47,435 nucleotides of DNA from Acidimicrobiaceae bacterium (GCA_027306585.1 DAHUZJ010000009.1:1-47435), one strand, 5' to 3'; positions 27,478 through 34,838 are shown, counted from the first letter of the stretch. The notes: generated from the sequence alone by a model not told the origin. Numbers and translations: made by a program.

Positions 27478-28755
27478 GTGAGCCTGCCCTCGACCCTGAT
27501 CACCCGGGAGTTCCGGGAGAAGATCGTGCTCGTCGGCGTCGTGTTCCCTGGCACGGCCGCCGACACGGTGGAGGCCAACCTGGACGAGCTGGGCCTGCTG
27601 GTCGACACCGCCGGGGCCGACGTCGTGGCCCGGATCACCCAGCGCCGGGACCGGCCGGATCCGGCGACCTTCGTGGGGAGGGGCAAGGTCGCCGAGCTGG
27701 CGGCGCTGTCGGCGACGGTCGACGCCGACACCGTGGTGTTCGACGACGAGCTGAACCCGGCCCAGCAACGCAACCTGGAGAAGCTGCTCGGCCGCACCGC
27801 CATCGACCGCACGGCGGTCATCCTCGACATCTTCGCCCAGAACGCTCGCAGCCCGGAGGGCAAGGCGCAGGTCGAGCTGGCGTTGTTGCGGTACCGGCTG
27901 CCGCGGCTGCGCGGGCGCGGGCGGGCATTGAGCCAGCAGGCCGGTGGGATCGGCACCCGCGGGCCCGGCGAGACCCAGCTCGAGGTGGACCGCCGCCGCC
28001 TGGTCCGCCGTATGCACCGCCTCGAGGCCGACCTGCGCGAGGTGACCCGCACGCGGGAGGTGCAGCGCCGCTCCCGCCAGCGGGGGCGGCACCGCGAGAT
28101 CGTGCTCATCGGGTACACGAACGCCGGGAAGTCGACGCTGCTCAACCGCCTGACGGCGGCGGGGGTGCCGGCCGAGGACCGGCTCTTCGTCACGCTGGAC
28201 CCGCGCACCCGCCAGCTCGCGCTCCCGGGCGGCGAGACGGTGCTCGTCACCGACACCGTCGGCTTCGTGCGCAAGCTGCCGCACGAGCTGGTGGAAGCCT
28301 TCAAGTCGACGCTCGACTCGGTCCGGCTCGCCGACCTCGCCCTGCACGTGGTCGACGGCACGGCCGCGGACCCGGAGGCGCAGATGGGGGCCGTCCAAGA
28401 GGTGCTCGAGGAGATCGGCGCCGCCGACGTTCCCCAGTTGGTGGTGGTGAACAAGGCCGACCGAGGGGAGGGGGCGGAGCTGCTGGCTCGCAGGCACGAA
28501 GGGGCCGTGGCCGTGTCCGCCGCCACCGGTGAGGGGGTGGACGTACTGCTGCGGGCGGCGGCGGACCGCCTCCGGATGGCCGACCGGGCGGTCGAGCTCG
28601 TCATCCCGTGGTCCCGCGGGGACGTGCTGGCGGCCGTGCACCGGGAGGGCGAAGTGGTCGACCAACAAGCGGGCGAGGAGGCGGCACGGGTGCACGTGGT
28701 GCTGGACGAGGCGGGCCGCGCTCGGTTCCGCGAGTTCCTGGTGGTGCCGGCGTGA
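27478..28755 (+). CDS. hflX: Ribosome-associated GTPase HflX
   Basis: HflX binds the 50S subunit and splits stalled or hibernating ribosomes, notably under heat stress. The 425-residue product has the N-terminal HflX domain with its hallmark GGIGTRGPGETQLEVDRR (156-173), a coiled linker, then the G domain: GYTNAGKS (212-219), DTVGF and NKAD. A short C-terminal domain follows. GTG 27478 is taken as start, 18 bases after dapF. Its stop overlaps the aminotransferase start as GTGA. Confidence 0.95.
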   Translation: MSLPSTLITREFREKIVLVGVVFPGTAADTVEANLDELGLLVDTAGADVVARITQRRDRPDPATFVGRGKVAELAALSATVDADTVVFDDELNPAQQRNLEKLLGRTAIDRTAVILDIFAQNARSPEGKAQVELALLRYRLPRLRGRGRALSQQAGGIGTRGPGETQLEVDRRRLVRRMHRLEADLREVTRTREVQRRSRQRGRHREIVLIGYTNAGKSTLLNRLTAAGVPAEDRLFVTLDPRTRQLALPGGETVLVTDTVGFVRKLPHELVEAFKSTLDSVRLADLALHVVDGTAADPEAQMGAVQEVLEEIGAADVPQLVVVNKADRGEGAELLARRHEGAVAVSAATGEGVDVLLRAAADRLRMADRAVELVIPWSRGDVLAAVHREGEVVDQQAGEEAARVHVVLDEAGRARFREFLVVPA

Positions 28756-29885
28756 GTGGGGCGTTCCGCCCGCCGCCGTACCCCTACGACCGGTTGCGGG
28801 GCCTGCGCGACCTGGCGGAGGCGCTGCCGGGCGGGGTGGTCGACTGCTCGGTCGGCACGCCGTGCGATGCGCCGCCGCCAGCGGTCGTCCGGGCGTTGGC
28901 CGTGTCCGGAGCCGAGCGCGGGTACCCGTCTTCGGCGGGCAACCCTGCCTTCCGCCGGTCTGCTGCCGACTGGCTCGGGCGGCGGTTCGGGGTCGAAGTC
29001 GATCCCTCGGCGGTGGCCGCCTGCGTCGGGACCAAGGAGCTGGTCGCCTCCACCGCGCACTATCTCCGGCTGCGCACGCCGGTCCGCGACACCGTCCTCT
29101 ACCCGGCGGTCTCCTACCCGACGTACGCCATGAGCGCGGCGTTGGCCGGGTGCCGTGCCGTGCCCGTGCCTCCCGCCGGTCCCGACGGTGGCGGCCTCGA
29201 CCTGTCGGGCGTGGCCAAGGCGGACGCGGCGCGGGCCCTCCTGCTGTGGGTCAACTCGCCGGCCAACCCGTCGGGCGGCCTGAGCGACCTGGTGGCGGCG
29301 GCCGAGTGGGGACGGCGCCACGGGGTGCCCGTCTTCTCCGACGAGTGCTACGCCGACTACACGTGGGAGGGTCGACCACGCTCGGTGCTCGAGACCGGGA
29401 CGGCCGGCGTGGTCGCGGTCCATTCGCTCTCGAAGCGCTCGAACCTCGCGGGCGTGCGTGCCGGCTTCTACGCCGGCGACCCGGAGCTCGTCGGCTACCT
29501 GCGCGACGTGCGCCAGCACGCCGGCCTCATGGTGCCCGGCCCCGTGCAAGCGGCCGCCGCCGTGGCGCTGGCCGACGACGCCCACGTCGAGGTCCAGCGC
29601 GAGCGCTACCGCGAGCGGCTCACCCACGTGGCGGGCGTCCTCAACGACGTCGGCTGTCCGACCTCCCTTCCACCCGGTGGCTTCTACCTGTGGGTCCCCG
29701 TCCCGCGCCGATGGGACGACGGGTGGGCGATGGCGGAGGACCTGGCAAAGGCCGCCGGCCTCTTGGTGAGCCCCGGCGACCTCTACGGCGAGCGCACGGC
29801 GGCGCACGTCCGGATCGCCGTCGTGCAGCCCATGGTGCGCCTGCGGCTCGTCGGGGAGCGGTTGGCCGTCGCCGGCTGGAGCTGA
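28752..29885 (+). CDS. dapC: Succinyl-diaminopimelate aminotransferase (DapC type)
   Basis: A 377-residue PLP aminotransferase of fold type I. The PLP lysine is Lys228 in HSLSKRSNLAGVRAGF, a segment characteristic of actinobacterial DapC; NSPANPSGG (168-176), SDECYADY (196-203) and a late RIAVVQ segment provide the other PLP and carboxylate contacts. It would convert N-succinyl-2-amino-6-ketopimelate with glutamate to N-succinyl-LL-DAP, the step between DapD and DapE, whose genes lie 1.6 kb downstream. GTG 28752 overlaps the hflX stop. A perfect palindrome follows the stop. Other class I/II aminotransferases are possible but the SLSKRSN motif and context favour DapC. Confidence 0.88.
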   Translation: MSGAFRPPPYPYDRLRGLRDLAEALPGGVVDCSVGTPCDAPPPAVVRALAVSGAERGYPSSAGNPAFRRSAADWLGRRFGVEVDPSAVAACVGTKELVASTAHYLRLRTPVRDTVLYPAVSYPTYAMSAALAGCRAVPVPPAGPDGGGLDLSGVAKADAARALLLWVNSPANPSGGLSDLVAAAEWGRRHGVPVFSDECYADYTWEGRPRSVLETGTAGVVAVHSLSKRSNLAGVRAGFYAGDPELVGYLRDVRQHAGLMVPGPVQAAAAVALADDAHVEVQRERYRERLTHVAGVLNDVGCPTSLPPGGFYLWVPVPRRWDDGWAMAEDLAKAAGLLVSPGDLYGERTAAHVRIAVVQPMVRLRLVGERLAVAGWS

Positions 29886-29917
29886 GACCACGGCCGGGAC
29901 GGGTCCCGGCCGTGGTC
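29886..29917. terminator. Bidirectional hairpin between dapC and the cupredoxin gene
   Basis: A perfect 15-base inverted repeat (29886-29900 with 29903-29917) begins at the dapC stop, between two convergent genes. No T tract flanks it. Confidence 0.65.
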
Positions 29918-29960
29918 GCAACCTGCGGCAACTGCAGGGGCGGTGTGTCGCCCGCGAGGT

Positions 29961-30614
29961 TCACACGGCGTGGATCTCGCCCTCCATGTAGCCGCCCGAG
30001 CTCATCGCGTACGGGTCGCAGGGGAGCTCGCACAGCCAGTAGTAGTAGCCGGCCTTCGGTGCCGTGAAGCTGAAGGTCGTCGTCGCTGGCCTCGTCCCTG
30101 TGCTCGGGTGGATCCACACGTCGAGGTTGAGTGTCGGAGCCGAGAAGGTGTGCCACGCTGTGTCGTAGCTCACCACCGTGACGTGGATCGTCGTGCCGGC
30201 CGGCACGGCGAAGTACGCCGGGGTGAAGGCGTCGTGGACCTGTCCGTCGGAGCCGTAGAGGCCGCCCAGCGGGGGCGCGTTCACCTTGAGCGTGACGTCG
30301 ACATGGGGCGTCGCTGTCGTCATCGCCGCCTTCTGGGAGGCTGCGGTGGCGCCGTGGGCTGTGGGTGTGCCTTGGGGCACCACGGGCGTGGCGGGTGCGA
30401 GGTAGTACGGCTGCACCGAGGAGCCGTAGAAGGCTTGGGGCTGCTGCGCGTGCCATGCCGAGAAGGCGCCGAAAGCCAAGAGGCCGCCCACGACGAGCAC
30501 GATCACCGCGACGAAGACCGTGGCCGCGCCGAGCGGCCGCGGGTGCTGGTCGCGGGGCGGGCTCGGGGTCTCGGGCTGCGTGGGACGTGTCGCCAGATCG
30601 ACCGCGCTTGGCAT
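29961..30614 (-). CDS. Membrane-anchored cupredoxin-like protein
   Basis: A 217-residue protein with a Pro-rich cytoplasmic start, one membrane helix (~32-52) and an outward cupredoxin-like beta domain (~105-217). Candidate metal ligands are His155 (YDTAWHTF), Cys195 and Cys199 (LCELPC), Met204 and Met210. This resembles the C-x3-C loop of cytochrome oxidase subunit II CuA, but the usual His three residues after the second Cys spacing (C-x3-C-x3-H-x2-M) is absent: position 203 is Ala. It may be a mononuclear copper electron carrier or an altered CuA. ATG 30614 is preferred, with GAGAGGTGG upstream, over a TTG at 30665. No other oxidase subunit is in the window. Confidence 0.75.
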   Translation of the reverse strand: MPSAVDLATRPTQPETPSPPRDQHPRPLGAATVFVAVIVLVVGGLLAFGAFSAWHAQQPQAFYGSSVQPYYLAPATPVVPQGTPTAHGATAASQKAAMTTATPHVDVTLKVNAPPLGGLYGSDGQVHDAFTPAYFAVPAGTTIHVTVVSYDTAWHTFSAPTLNLDVWIHPSTGTRPATTTFSFTAPKAGYYYWLCELPCDPYAMSSGGYMEGEIHAV

Positions 30615-30739
30615 CTGGGCCACCTCTCTTCCTGTCTCGTGCTCGAATGTGGTCTCCACCTCCAACTGTCACATCCACGGGAAACGACGAGGCGAGTCGA
30701 AGGTCCCGTTGTCCGTGCGACCAAGGTCCCTTTCTCATT

Positions 30740-30753
30740 GGGCCGAAAGTCCC
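30740..30753 (-). promoter_or_regulatory. DosR/DevR-like palindrome upstream of the cupredoxin gene
   Basis: Read on the reverse strand the site is GGGACTTTCGGCCC, close to the mycobacterial DosR box core GGGACTWWnGTCCC with one mismatch in the right arm. Two more GGTCCC half-sites lie at 30725-30730 and 30702-30707. The site is about 126 bases upstream of the cupredoxin ATG; no promoter is assigned between them. Confidence 0.35.
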
Positions 30754-30779
30754 TTGGCCTTCCCGCTGGGCTCGGCTGC

Positions 30780-30887
30780 CGCACGGGCGAGAGCGGCAGC
30801 ACCAGCGAGAGCGGCAGCTCCGGCGCCGAGCGGCAGCACCGGCGCCACCGGCGAGACCGGCGCCGGGTCCGGCGCAGGTGCTGGCTC
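30780..30887. repeat. Low-complexity GAGCGGCAG / GCCGGCGCC repeats in an intergenic region
   Basis: Three copies of an AGCGGCAGC-containing unit followed by several CCGGCGCC-type units fill the space after the methyltransferase stop. No ORF is supported in the 30615-30887 interval; the repeats could fold into stable RNA and act as a terminator. Confidence 0.5.
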
Positions 30888-31478
30888 TCAGGCGAGCCGG
30901 CGGTGCACGGAGACGGCGTAGTCGCTGCCCGGGCCGTGGGGGGCGCGATCCCACGTCGCCCACCGGTGCTCCAGGACGAGGCCGGCGGCGGTCGTCAGCT
31001 CGTCGTAGCGGGCAGGGGACAGCTTCCCCGGACCGTGCGAGAAGCCGGCGACGAGAAGGCCACCGCGGCCGAGATGGGCCGCCACTCGGGCGACGACGTC
31101 TCCCTCGGTCCCCGGCGACACGAAAAGGAGCACGTTGCCCGCGAGGACGACGGCATCGAACGTCCGGCCGAGGTCCAGCGCGGCAAGGTCGGCCTCGATC
31201 CACGGGAGGTGTGGGGCCTTGGCCCGGGCGGCCGCCAGCATCGCCGGGTCGAGGTCCACCCCCGCCACTTCGAGCCCTCGCCGGTGCAGGTCGATGGCCA
31301 CGCGTCCCGTCCCGCAGCCGGCGTCGAGCACCGAGCGGGGTCCGAGCGCTTCGATCAGGCTGGCCTCACCGTGGACGTCGTGCCCGGCTGCCGCCAGGTC
31401 GTCGAAGCGGCGGTCGTACTCGGCGCCGCGGCGGACGTCACCGCCGAGCCAGGGGTTGACGGTGCCTTCGGCCATCAT
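30888..31478 (-). CDS. Class I SAM-dependent methyltransferase
   Basis: A 196-residue Rossmann-fold methyltransferase: motif I is SVLDAGCGTGRVA near residues 49-61, motif II GVDLDPAML, then a PWIEADLAAL acidic loop and a VVLAGNVLLF strand. The N-terminal WLGGDVRRGAEYDRRFDDLAAAG segment is typical of ubiE-like small-molecule methyltransferases. The open frame extends well upstream but overlaps dapD in antisense, so the tandem ATGs at 31478/31475 are taken as start. It diverges from dapD with only 16 bases between start codons. The substrate is unknown. Confidence 0.8.
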   Translation of the reverse strand: MMAEGTVNPWLGGDVRRGAEYDRRFDDLAAAGHDVHGEASLIEALGPRSVLDAGCGTGRVAIDLHRRGLEVAGVDLDPAMLAAARAKAPHLPWIEADLAALDLGRTFDAVVLAGNVLLFVSPGTEGDVVARVAAHLGRGGLLVAGFSHGPGKLSPARYDELTTAAGLVLEHRWATWDRAPHGPGSDYAVSVHRRLA

Positions 31479-31481
31479 GGT

Positions 31482-31487
31482 TACAGT
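31482..31487 (+). promoter_or_regulatory. Probable -10 for a leaderless dapD transcript
   Basis: TACAGT ends 7 bases before ATG 31495. A TTGACG at 31456-31461 lies 20 bases upstream of it, longer than the usual spacer, and inside the divergent methyltransferase gene. Confidence 0.55.
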
Positions 31488-31494
31488 CTGGGCC

Positions 31495-32319
31495 ATGGTC
31501 GACCTGCAGGCGCGCATCGAAGAGCTCTGGGACCGAGCCGGTGAGCTGTCGCCGGCCGACGGCGAGGCGGTCGCCACCGTCACCGGGGCGATCGACCTCC
31601 TCGACAGGGGCGAGGCTCGCGTGGCCGAGATCGGGGCTGATGGCGGGACGGTCGTCCACGAGTGGTTGAAGAAGGCGATCCTCCTGCTCTTCCGGCTGCG
31701 CTCCATCGAGACCACGGATGTCGGCCCATTCGAGTTCGCCGACAAGCTGCCGCTCAAGCACGACTATGCCGCCGCCGGCGTGCGCGTGGTGCCGGGAGGA
31801 TCGGCTCGATGGGGCAGCTACCTGGCGCCGGGTGTCGTGCTCATGCCGAGCTACGTCAACATCGGTGCCCGGGTGGGGGAGCAGACGATGGTCGACACGT
31901 GGGCGACGGTCGGGTCCTGCGCCCAGATCGGGGCCCGGGTGCACCTGTCGGGTGGTGTCGGCATCGGCGGGGTGCTCGAGCCGCCCAACGCCACCCCCGT
32001 CATCGTGGAGGACGATGCCCTGATCGGCAGCCGGTGCATGGTGACCCAGGGAGCCCGGGTCGGCCAGGGTGCGGTGCTCGGGGAGGGCACCATCCTCAAC
32101 CCGTCCATCCCGGTCATCGACGCGCAGACTGGTGAGGAGCTCAGCCGGGGGATCGTGCCGCCGTGGTCGGTGGCGGTGTCGGCCTCGCGGCGTCGCGAGT
32201 ACCCCGGAGGTGAGTTCTTCCTCCCTTGTGTCCTCGTCTTGAAGCACCTCGAAGAAGGGCAGCGCCACGACAAGTCCCAGCTGAACGCCGTGCTCCGGGA
32301 GCACGGCGTGTCGGCCTGA
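31495..32319 (+). CDS. dapD: Tetrahydrodipicolinate N-succinyltransferase
   Basis: DapD transfers succinyl from succinyl-CoA to tetrahydrodipicolinate, committing the pathway to the succinylase branch. The 274-residue protein has an N-terminal helical domain and a left-handed beta-helix of hexapeptide repeats (from ~residue 95: VVPGGSARWGSYLAPGVVLM onward) with MPSYVNIGA, MVDTWATVGSCAQIG, and GGVLEPPNATPVIVED. These match the enterobacterial-type DapD, not the longer actinobacterial form found in mycobacteria. The ATG at 31495 is leaderless by promoter position. dapE follows after 41 bases. Confidence 0.93.
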   Translation: MVDLQARIEELWDRAGELSPADGEAVATVTGAIDLLDRGEARVAEIGADGGTVVHEWLKKAILLLFRLRSIETTDVGPFEFADKLPLKHDYAAAGVRVVPGGSARWGSYLAPGVVLMPSYVNIGARVGEQTMVDTWATVGSCAQIGARVHLSGGVGIGGVLEPPNATPVIVEDDALIGSRCMVTQGARVGQGAVLGEGTILNPSIPVIDAQTGEELSRGIVPPWSVAVSASRRREYPGGEFFLPCVLVLKHLEEGQRHDKSQLNAVLREHGVSA

Positions 32320-32360
32320 CGGCACTGGCCGATGACGCCGCCCGGCATGGCCCGGCCCCG

Positions 32361-33437
32361 GTGAGCGATCTGTTGGCGGCCACCGCCGACCTGGTGGCGA
32401 TCGATTCGGTGAGCCGCCGGGAGGGGCCGCTCGCCGACAGGGTCGAGGCGGCGCTGCAGGCCTGCCCCTGGCTGGCGGTCGACCGGGTCGGTGACAACGT
32501 GGTCGCCCGCACGATGCTGGGGAGGGCGCACCGAGTGGCGGTGGCCGGGCACCTGGACACTGTCCCCCCCGCGCCCGGCGTCGCGCTGCGCCTGGAGGGT
32601 GACACCCTCTGGGGGGTCGGCGCCGCCGACATGAAGGGTGGCTTGGCCGTGATGCTCGACCTGGCCGGGCAGCTCGCCGACCCGGCGGTCGACATCACCT
32701 GGTGCTTCTACGCCCGAGAGGAGATCGCCCGCGCCGAGAGCGGACTGGAGGAGCTCTGGGCGGCGTCACCCGAGCTGCTGGCGGCCGACGTCGCCATCCT
32801 CGGCGAGCCCACCGGCGGGCTCGTCGAAGCCGGGTGCCAGGGCACCATGCGGGTGGTCGCGCACCTGGCCGGCCGGCGAGCCCACACGGCGCGGCCGTTC
32901 GCCGGTCGCAACGCCATCCATCGGCTCGGGCCCGTCCTCGACCGCGTCGCCGGCTGGCCGGGGCGCCGCGTCGTGCTCGACGGCTGCGAGTACGCCGAGC
33001 AGCTGCAGGCCGTGGCGGTGGAAGGCGGCGTCGCGGGGAACGTCGTCCCCGACCACGTTGCCGTGACGCTCAACTACCGCTACGCCCCCGACCGGGACGG
33101 GACGGCTGCCCGCCTCTTCCTGGCGGAGCTGCTCGACGACCTGCTCGAGCCGGACCTCGGCGACCGATGGGACGTCGTCGACGAGGCGGACGGGGCACCA
33201 CCCGCACTGGACCATCCCTTGCTGGCGGCGCTGGTGGCCCGTTCCGGTGCGGCGCCCAAGGCGAAGGTCGGATGGACGGACGTAGCGTCCTTCTGGGCAC
33301 ACGGCGTGCCGGCGGCCAACTTCGGCCCCGGCGACCCGTTGCTGGCGCACCATCCCGACGAGCGGATCGAGCGGCGGTCGCTGGAGCGTGTCCACCAGGT
33401 GCTGGCGGCGCTCCTCACGAGCAGTGCCGCTGCCTGA
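32361..33437 (+). CDS. dapE: Succinyl-diaminopimelate desuccinylase
   Basis: DapE hydrolyses N-succinyl-LL-DAP, the step between DapC and DapF. The 358-residue M20 metallopeptidase-fold product has GHLDTVP (His64, Asp66), GVGAADMKGG with the bridging Asp90, YAREEIA with Glu120 as base and Glu121 as metal ligand, GEPTGG, and a late HHPDE His ligand. The dimerisation lid (RRAHTARP) is present. GTG 32361 gives the standard N-terminus VSDLLAATADLVAIDSVS. It converges with lexA, 11 bases apart. The actinobacterial-type DapE is confirmed by the surrounding dap genes. Confidence 0.92.
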   Translation: MSDLLAATADLVAIDSVSRREGPLADRVEAALQACPWLAVDRVGDNVVARTMLGRAHRVAVAGHLDTVPPAPGVALRLEGDTLWGVGAADMKGGLAVMLDLAGQLADPAVDITWCFYAREEIARAESGLEELWAASPELLAADVAILGEPTGGLVEAGCQGTMRVVAHLAGRRAHTARPFAGRNAIHRLGPVLDRVAGWPGRRVVLDGCEYAEQLQAVAVEGGVAGNVVPDHVAVTLNYRYAPDRDGTAARLFLAELLDDLLEPDLGDRWDVVDEADGAPPALDHPLLAALVARSGAAPKAKVGWTDVASFWAHGVPAANFGPGDPLLAHHPDERIERRSLERVHQVLAALLTSSAAA

Positions 33438-33448
33438 GCGGGCAGCGG

Positions 33449-34078
33449 TCAGAGGCGTCGCAGGACGGTGACGACCTTTCCGTAGAGGGTCACGTCCTCG
33501 GGCTCGAACACCATGGGGGCGAGGGACGCGTTGGCGGGGGTGAGGACGACCTTGCCGTCCAGCCGGCCGAACGTCTTCACGGTGGCCTCGCCATCGGGGA
33601 TCCCGGCCACCACGATGTCGCCCGGCTCGGCGTCGGGCTGCTGGCGGACGACGACGAAGTCCCCGTCGAAGATGCCGGCGTCGATCATGGAGTCCCCGCG
33701 CACGCGGAGCATGAAGGTCGAGCCGGTGCCGGTGAACTGCTCCGGCAGGGCGACGATCTCCTCCACGTTCTGCTGCGCCAGCACGCCGGTCCCGGCGGCC
33801 ACGTCGCCGACCAGTGGCACGTGGCGAACGGGCCCCGGCGCCATGGCCACCTTGGACGACGGCTCGTACCGGACCTGGATGGCCCGGGGCTTGGTCGGGT
33901 CCCGCTGGAGGTACCCCTCCCGCTGCAGCACGGCGAGGTGGCTGTGCACCGTCGCCGACGACGCCAGCCCCACCGCCTCCCCGATCTCCCGCACCGAGGG
34001 GGGATAGCCCTGCGCTCGGAGGGAGTCGCCGATGAACTCCAGGATCTGCTGCCGCTTGCCGCTCAGCGCCTCGGCCAT
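33449..34078 (-). CDS. lexA: SOS repressor LexA
   Basis: LexA represses DNA-damage genes and cleaves itself when RecA is activated. The 209-residue product has a winged helix (PPSVREIGEAVGLASSATVHSHL), a cleavage site Ala95-Gly96 in DVAAGTGVL, Ser130 in RGDSMIDAGIFDGD and Lys168 in EATVKTF, the complete serine-lysine protease dyad. ATG 34078 is chosen because GGGGGAGG lies just upstream and the longer ATG at 34114 lies inside a LexA box downstream of the predicted transcription start. Two LexA boxes flank its own promoter, so it is autoregulated. The lexA / LysM / nrdR order matches M. tuberculosis lexA-Rv2719c-nrdR. Confidence 0.97.
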   Translation of the reverse strand: MAEALSGKRQQILEFIGDSLRAQGYPPSVREIGEAVGLASSATVHSHLAVLQREGYLQRDPTKPRAIQVRYEPSSKVAMAPGPVRHVPLVGDVAAGTGVLAQQNVEEIVALPEQFTGTGSTFMLRVRGDSMIDAGIFDGDFVVVRQQPDAEPGDIVVAGIPDGEATVKTFGRLDGKVVLTPANASLAPMVFEPEDVTLYGKVVTVLRRL

Positions 34079-34107
34079 CTGCTGCCTCCCCCGCCCGCTC
34101 GGGCGAA

Positions 34108-34121
34108 CGAACATGTGTTTG
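34108..34121. promoter_or_regulatory. LexA box 1 (over the lexA transcription start)
   Basis: CGAACATGTGTTTG, one core mismatch (GTTT for GTTC). It lies immediately after the predicted lexA start site. Confidence 0.75.
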
Positions 34122-34129
34122 TCCGCTGC

Positions 34130-34135
34130 ACCCTA
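34130..34135 (-). promoter_or_regulatory. Probable lexA -10 element
   Basis: On the reverse strand TAGGGT would start transcription near 34123, between LexA boxes 1 and 2. Confidence 0.5.
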
Positions 34136-34155
34136 CCGGGTCCGGTCTTCGGAGG

Positions 34156-34169
34156 CAAACACCTGTTCG
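34156..34169. promoter_or_regulatory. LexA box 2 (lexA -35 region)
   Basis: CAAACACCTGTTCG; on the reverse strand CGAACAGGTGTTTG, one core mismatch. It covers the expected -35 position of lexA. Confidence 0.75.
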
Positions 34170-34178
34170 TCACGCCCC

Positions 34179-34207
34179 TTGACTTCGAACAGACGTTCGT
34201 GTTGAAT
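34179..34207 (+). promoter_or_regulatory. Promoter of the SOS LysM operon
   Basis: TTGACT (34179-34184) and TTGAAT (34202-34207) are 17 bases apart. The -10 ends 6 bases before ATG 34214, so the message should begin at the leader ORF. Confidence 0.65.
34186..34199. promoter_or_regulatory. LexA box 3 (inside the LysM promoter spacer)
   Basis: CGAACAGACGTTCG, a perfect match to CGAACnnnnGTTCG, filling the -35/-10 spacer. Confidence 0.85.
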
Positions 34208-34213
34208 GGCGTC

Positions 34214-34273
34214 ATGACGAACGTGCGTTCGCCACACCTCGGGGCGGAGAACACCCGAAGGGAGCACCGCTGA
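34214..34273 (+). CDS. 19-codon leader ORF coupled to the SOS LysM gene
   Basis: ATG 34214 opens a reading frame MTNVRSPHLGAENTRREHR that ends TGA at 34271-34273, overlapping the LysM ATG as TGATG. The ATG lies 6 bases from the predicted -10, so it would be translated as a leaderless ORF. LexA box 4 falls inside its codons 2-6. The Shine-Dalgarno AAGGGAG of the LysM gene also lies in it. It could be a coupling device or an incidental ORF; protein function is not predictable. Confidence 0.5.
   Translation: MTNVRSPHLGAENTRREHR
34218..34231. promoter_or_regulatory. LexA box 4 (just after the LysM transcription start)
   Basis: CGAACGTGCGTTCG, a perfect match, at about +5 to +18 of the predicted transcript. 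Confidence 0.85.
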
Positions 34274-34797
34274 TGGCCATTGCCACGCTGCCGGACCTCG
34301 AGGACCCGCTCGAGGCGCCCTGGCCACGTCCCGCCCTCCGGCTCGTCGACCGTCCCCGTGGAGCCGGGGCAGACGGGCCGCCCTTCGGACGGGAGCCTTC
34401 CGCTGCCCCCGCCAGGACGTCCGCCGCGCGGCCGACGAGGGCTCCCGCGTCGGGGTTCTCGGGTGCAGTGCGGCCTGCCACCGTCCGTCGCCGGGGCGTC
34501 TCGGCCCGGACCCGCCGGCACCGCCTGTTCCTCTCGCTCGGGATGGGAGCGGCCGTGGCGATGCTCGCCGTGCCGGTGGCGGCACTGGGTGGGCGGCCGG
34601 CGACGCCGCCGGCGTCCCCGTCGACCGCCGTCGTGGTCCCGGGTTCGACGGTCTATGTCGTCCAGCCCGGCGACACCCTGTGGTCGATCGCCTTGGCCTT
34701 CGACCATGGTGGCGACCCGCGGCCGCTTGCCGAGGCGATCGCCAAGGAGACCGGGTCGGCAGTCGTGGCGCCCGGGGAGCGCATCCGCATCCCCTGA
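34273..34797 (+). CDS. SOS-induced LysM membrane protein (division-inhibitor type)
   Basis: A 174-residue protein with a Pro/Arg-rich N-terminus, one membrane helix (~84-105) and a C-terminal LysM peptidoglycan-binding domain (~127-173, YVVQPGDTLWSIALAF). The layout and position next to lexA correspond to the SOS division inhibitors B. subtilis YneA, C. glutamicum DivS and mycobacterial Rv2719c (ChiZ). By analogy it should delay septation during DNA repair. ATG 34273 has AAGGGAG at 34258-34264. Control by LexA boxes 3 and 4 is strongly suggested. Sequence similarity outside LysM is low in this group, so the role is inferred mostly from context. Confidence 0.85.
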   Translation: MAIATLPDLEDPLEAPWPRPALRLVDRPRGAGADGPPFGREPSAAPARTSAARPTRAPASGFSGAVRPATVRRRGVSARTRRHRLFLSLGMGAAVAMLAVPVAALGGRPATPPASPSTAVVVPGSTVYVVQPGDTLWSIALAFDHGGDPRPLAEAIAKETGSAVVAPGERIRIP

Positions 34798-34825
34798 ACG
34801 CTCCTGCGGGGCGGCGGGCGGGCAG

Positions 34826-34831
34826 TAACGT
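34826..34831 (+). promoter_or_regulatory. Probable -10 for a leaderless nrdR transcript
   Basis: TAACGT ends 7 bases before GTG 34839 in the 41-base gap after the LysM gene. Confidence 0.55.
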
Positions 34832-34838
34832 CAGCCCG

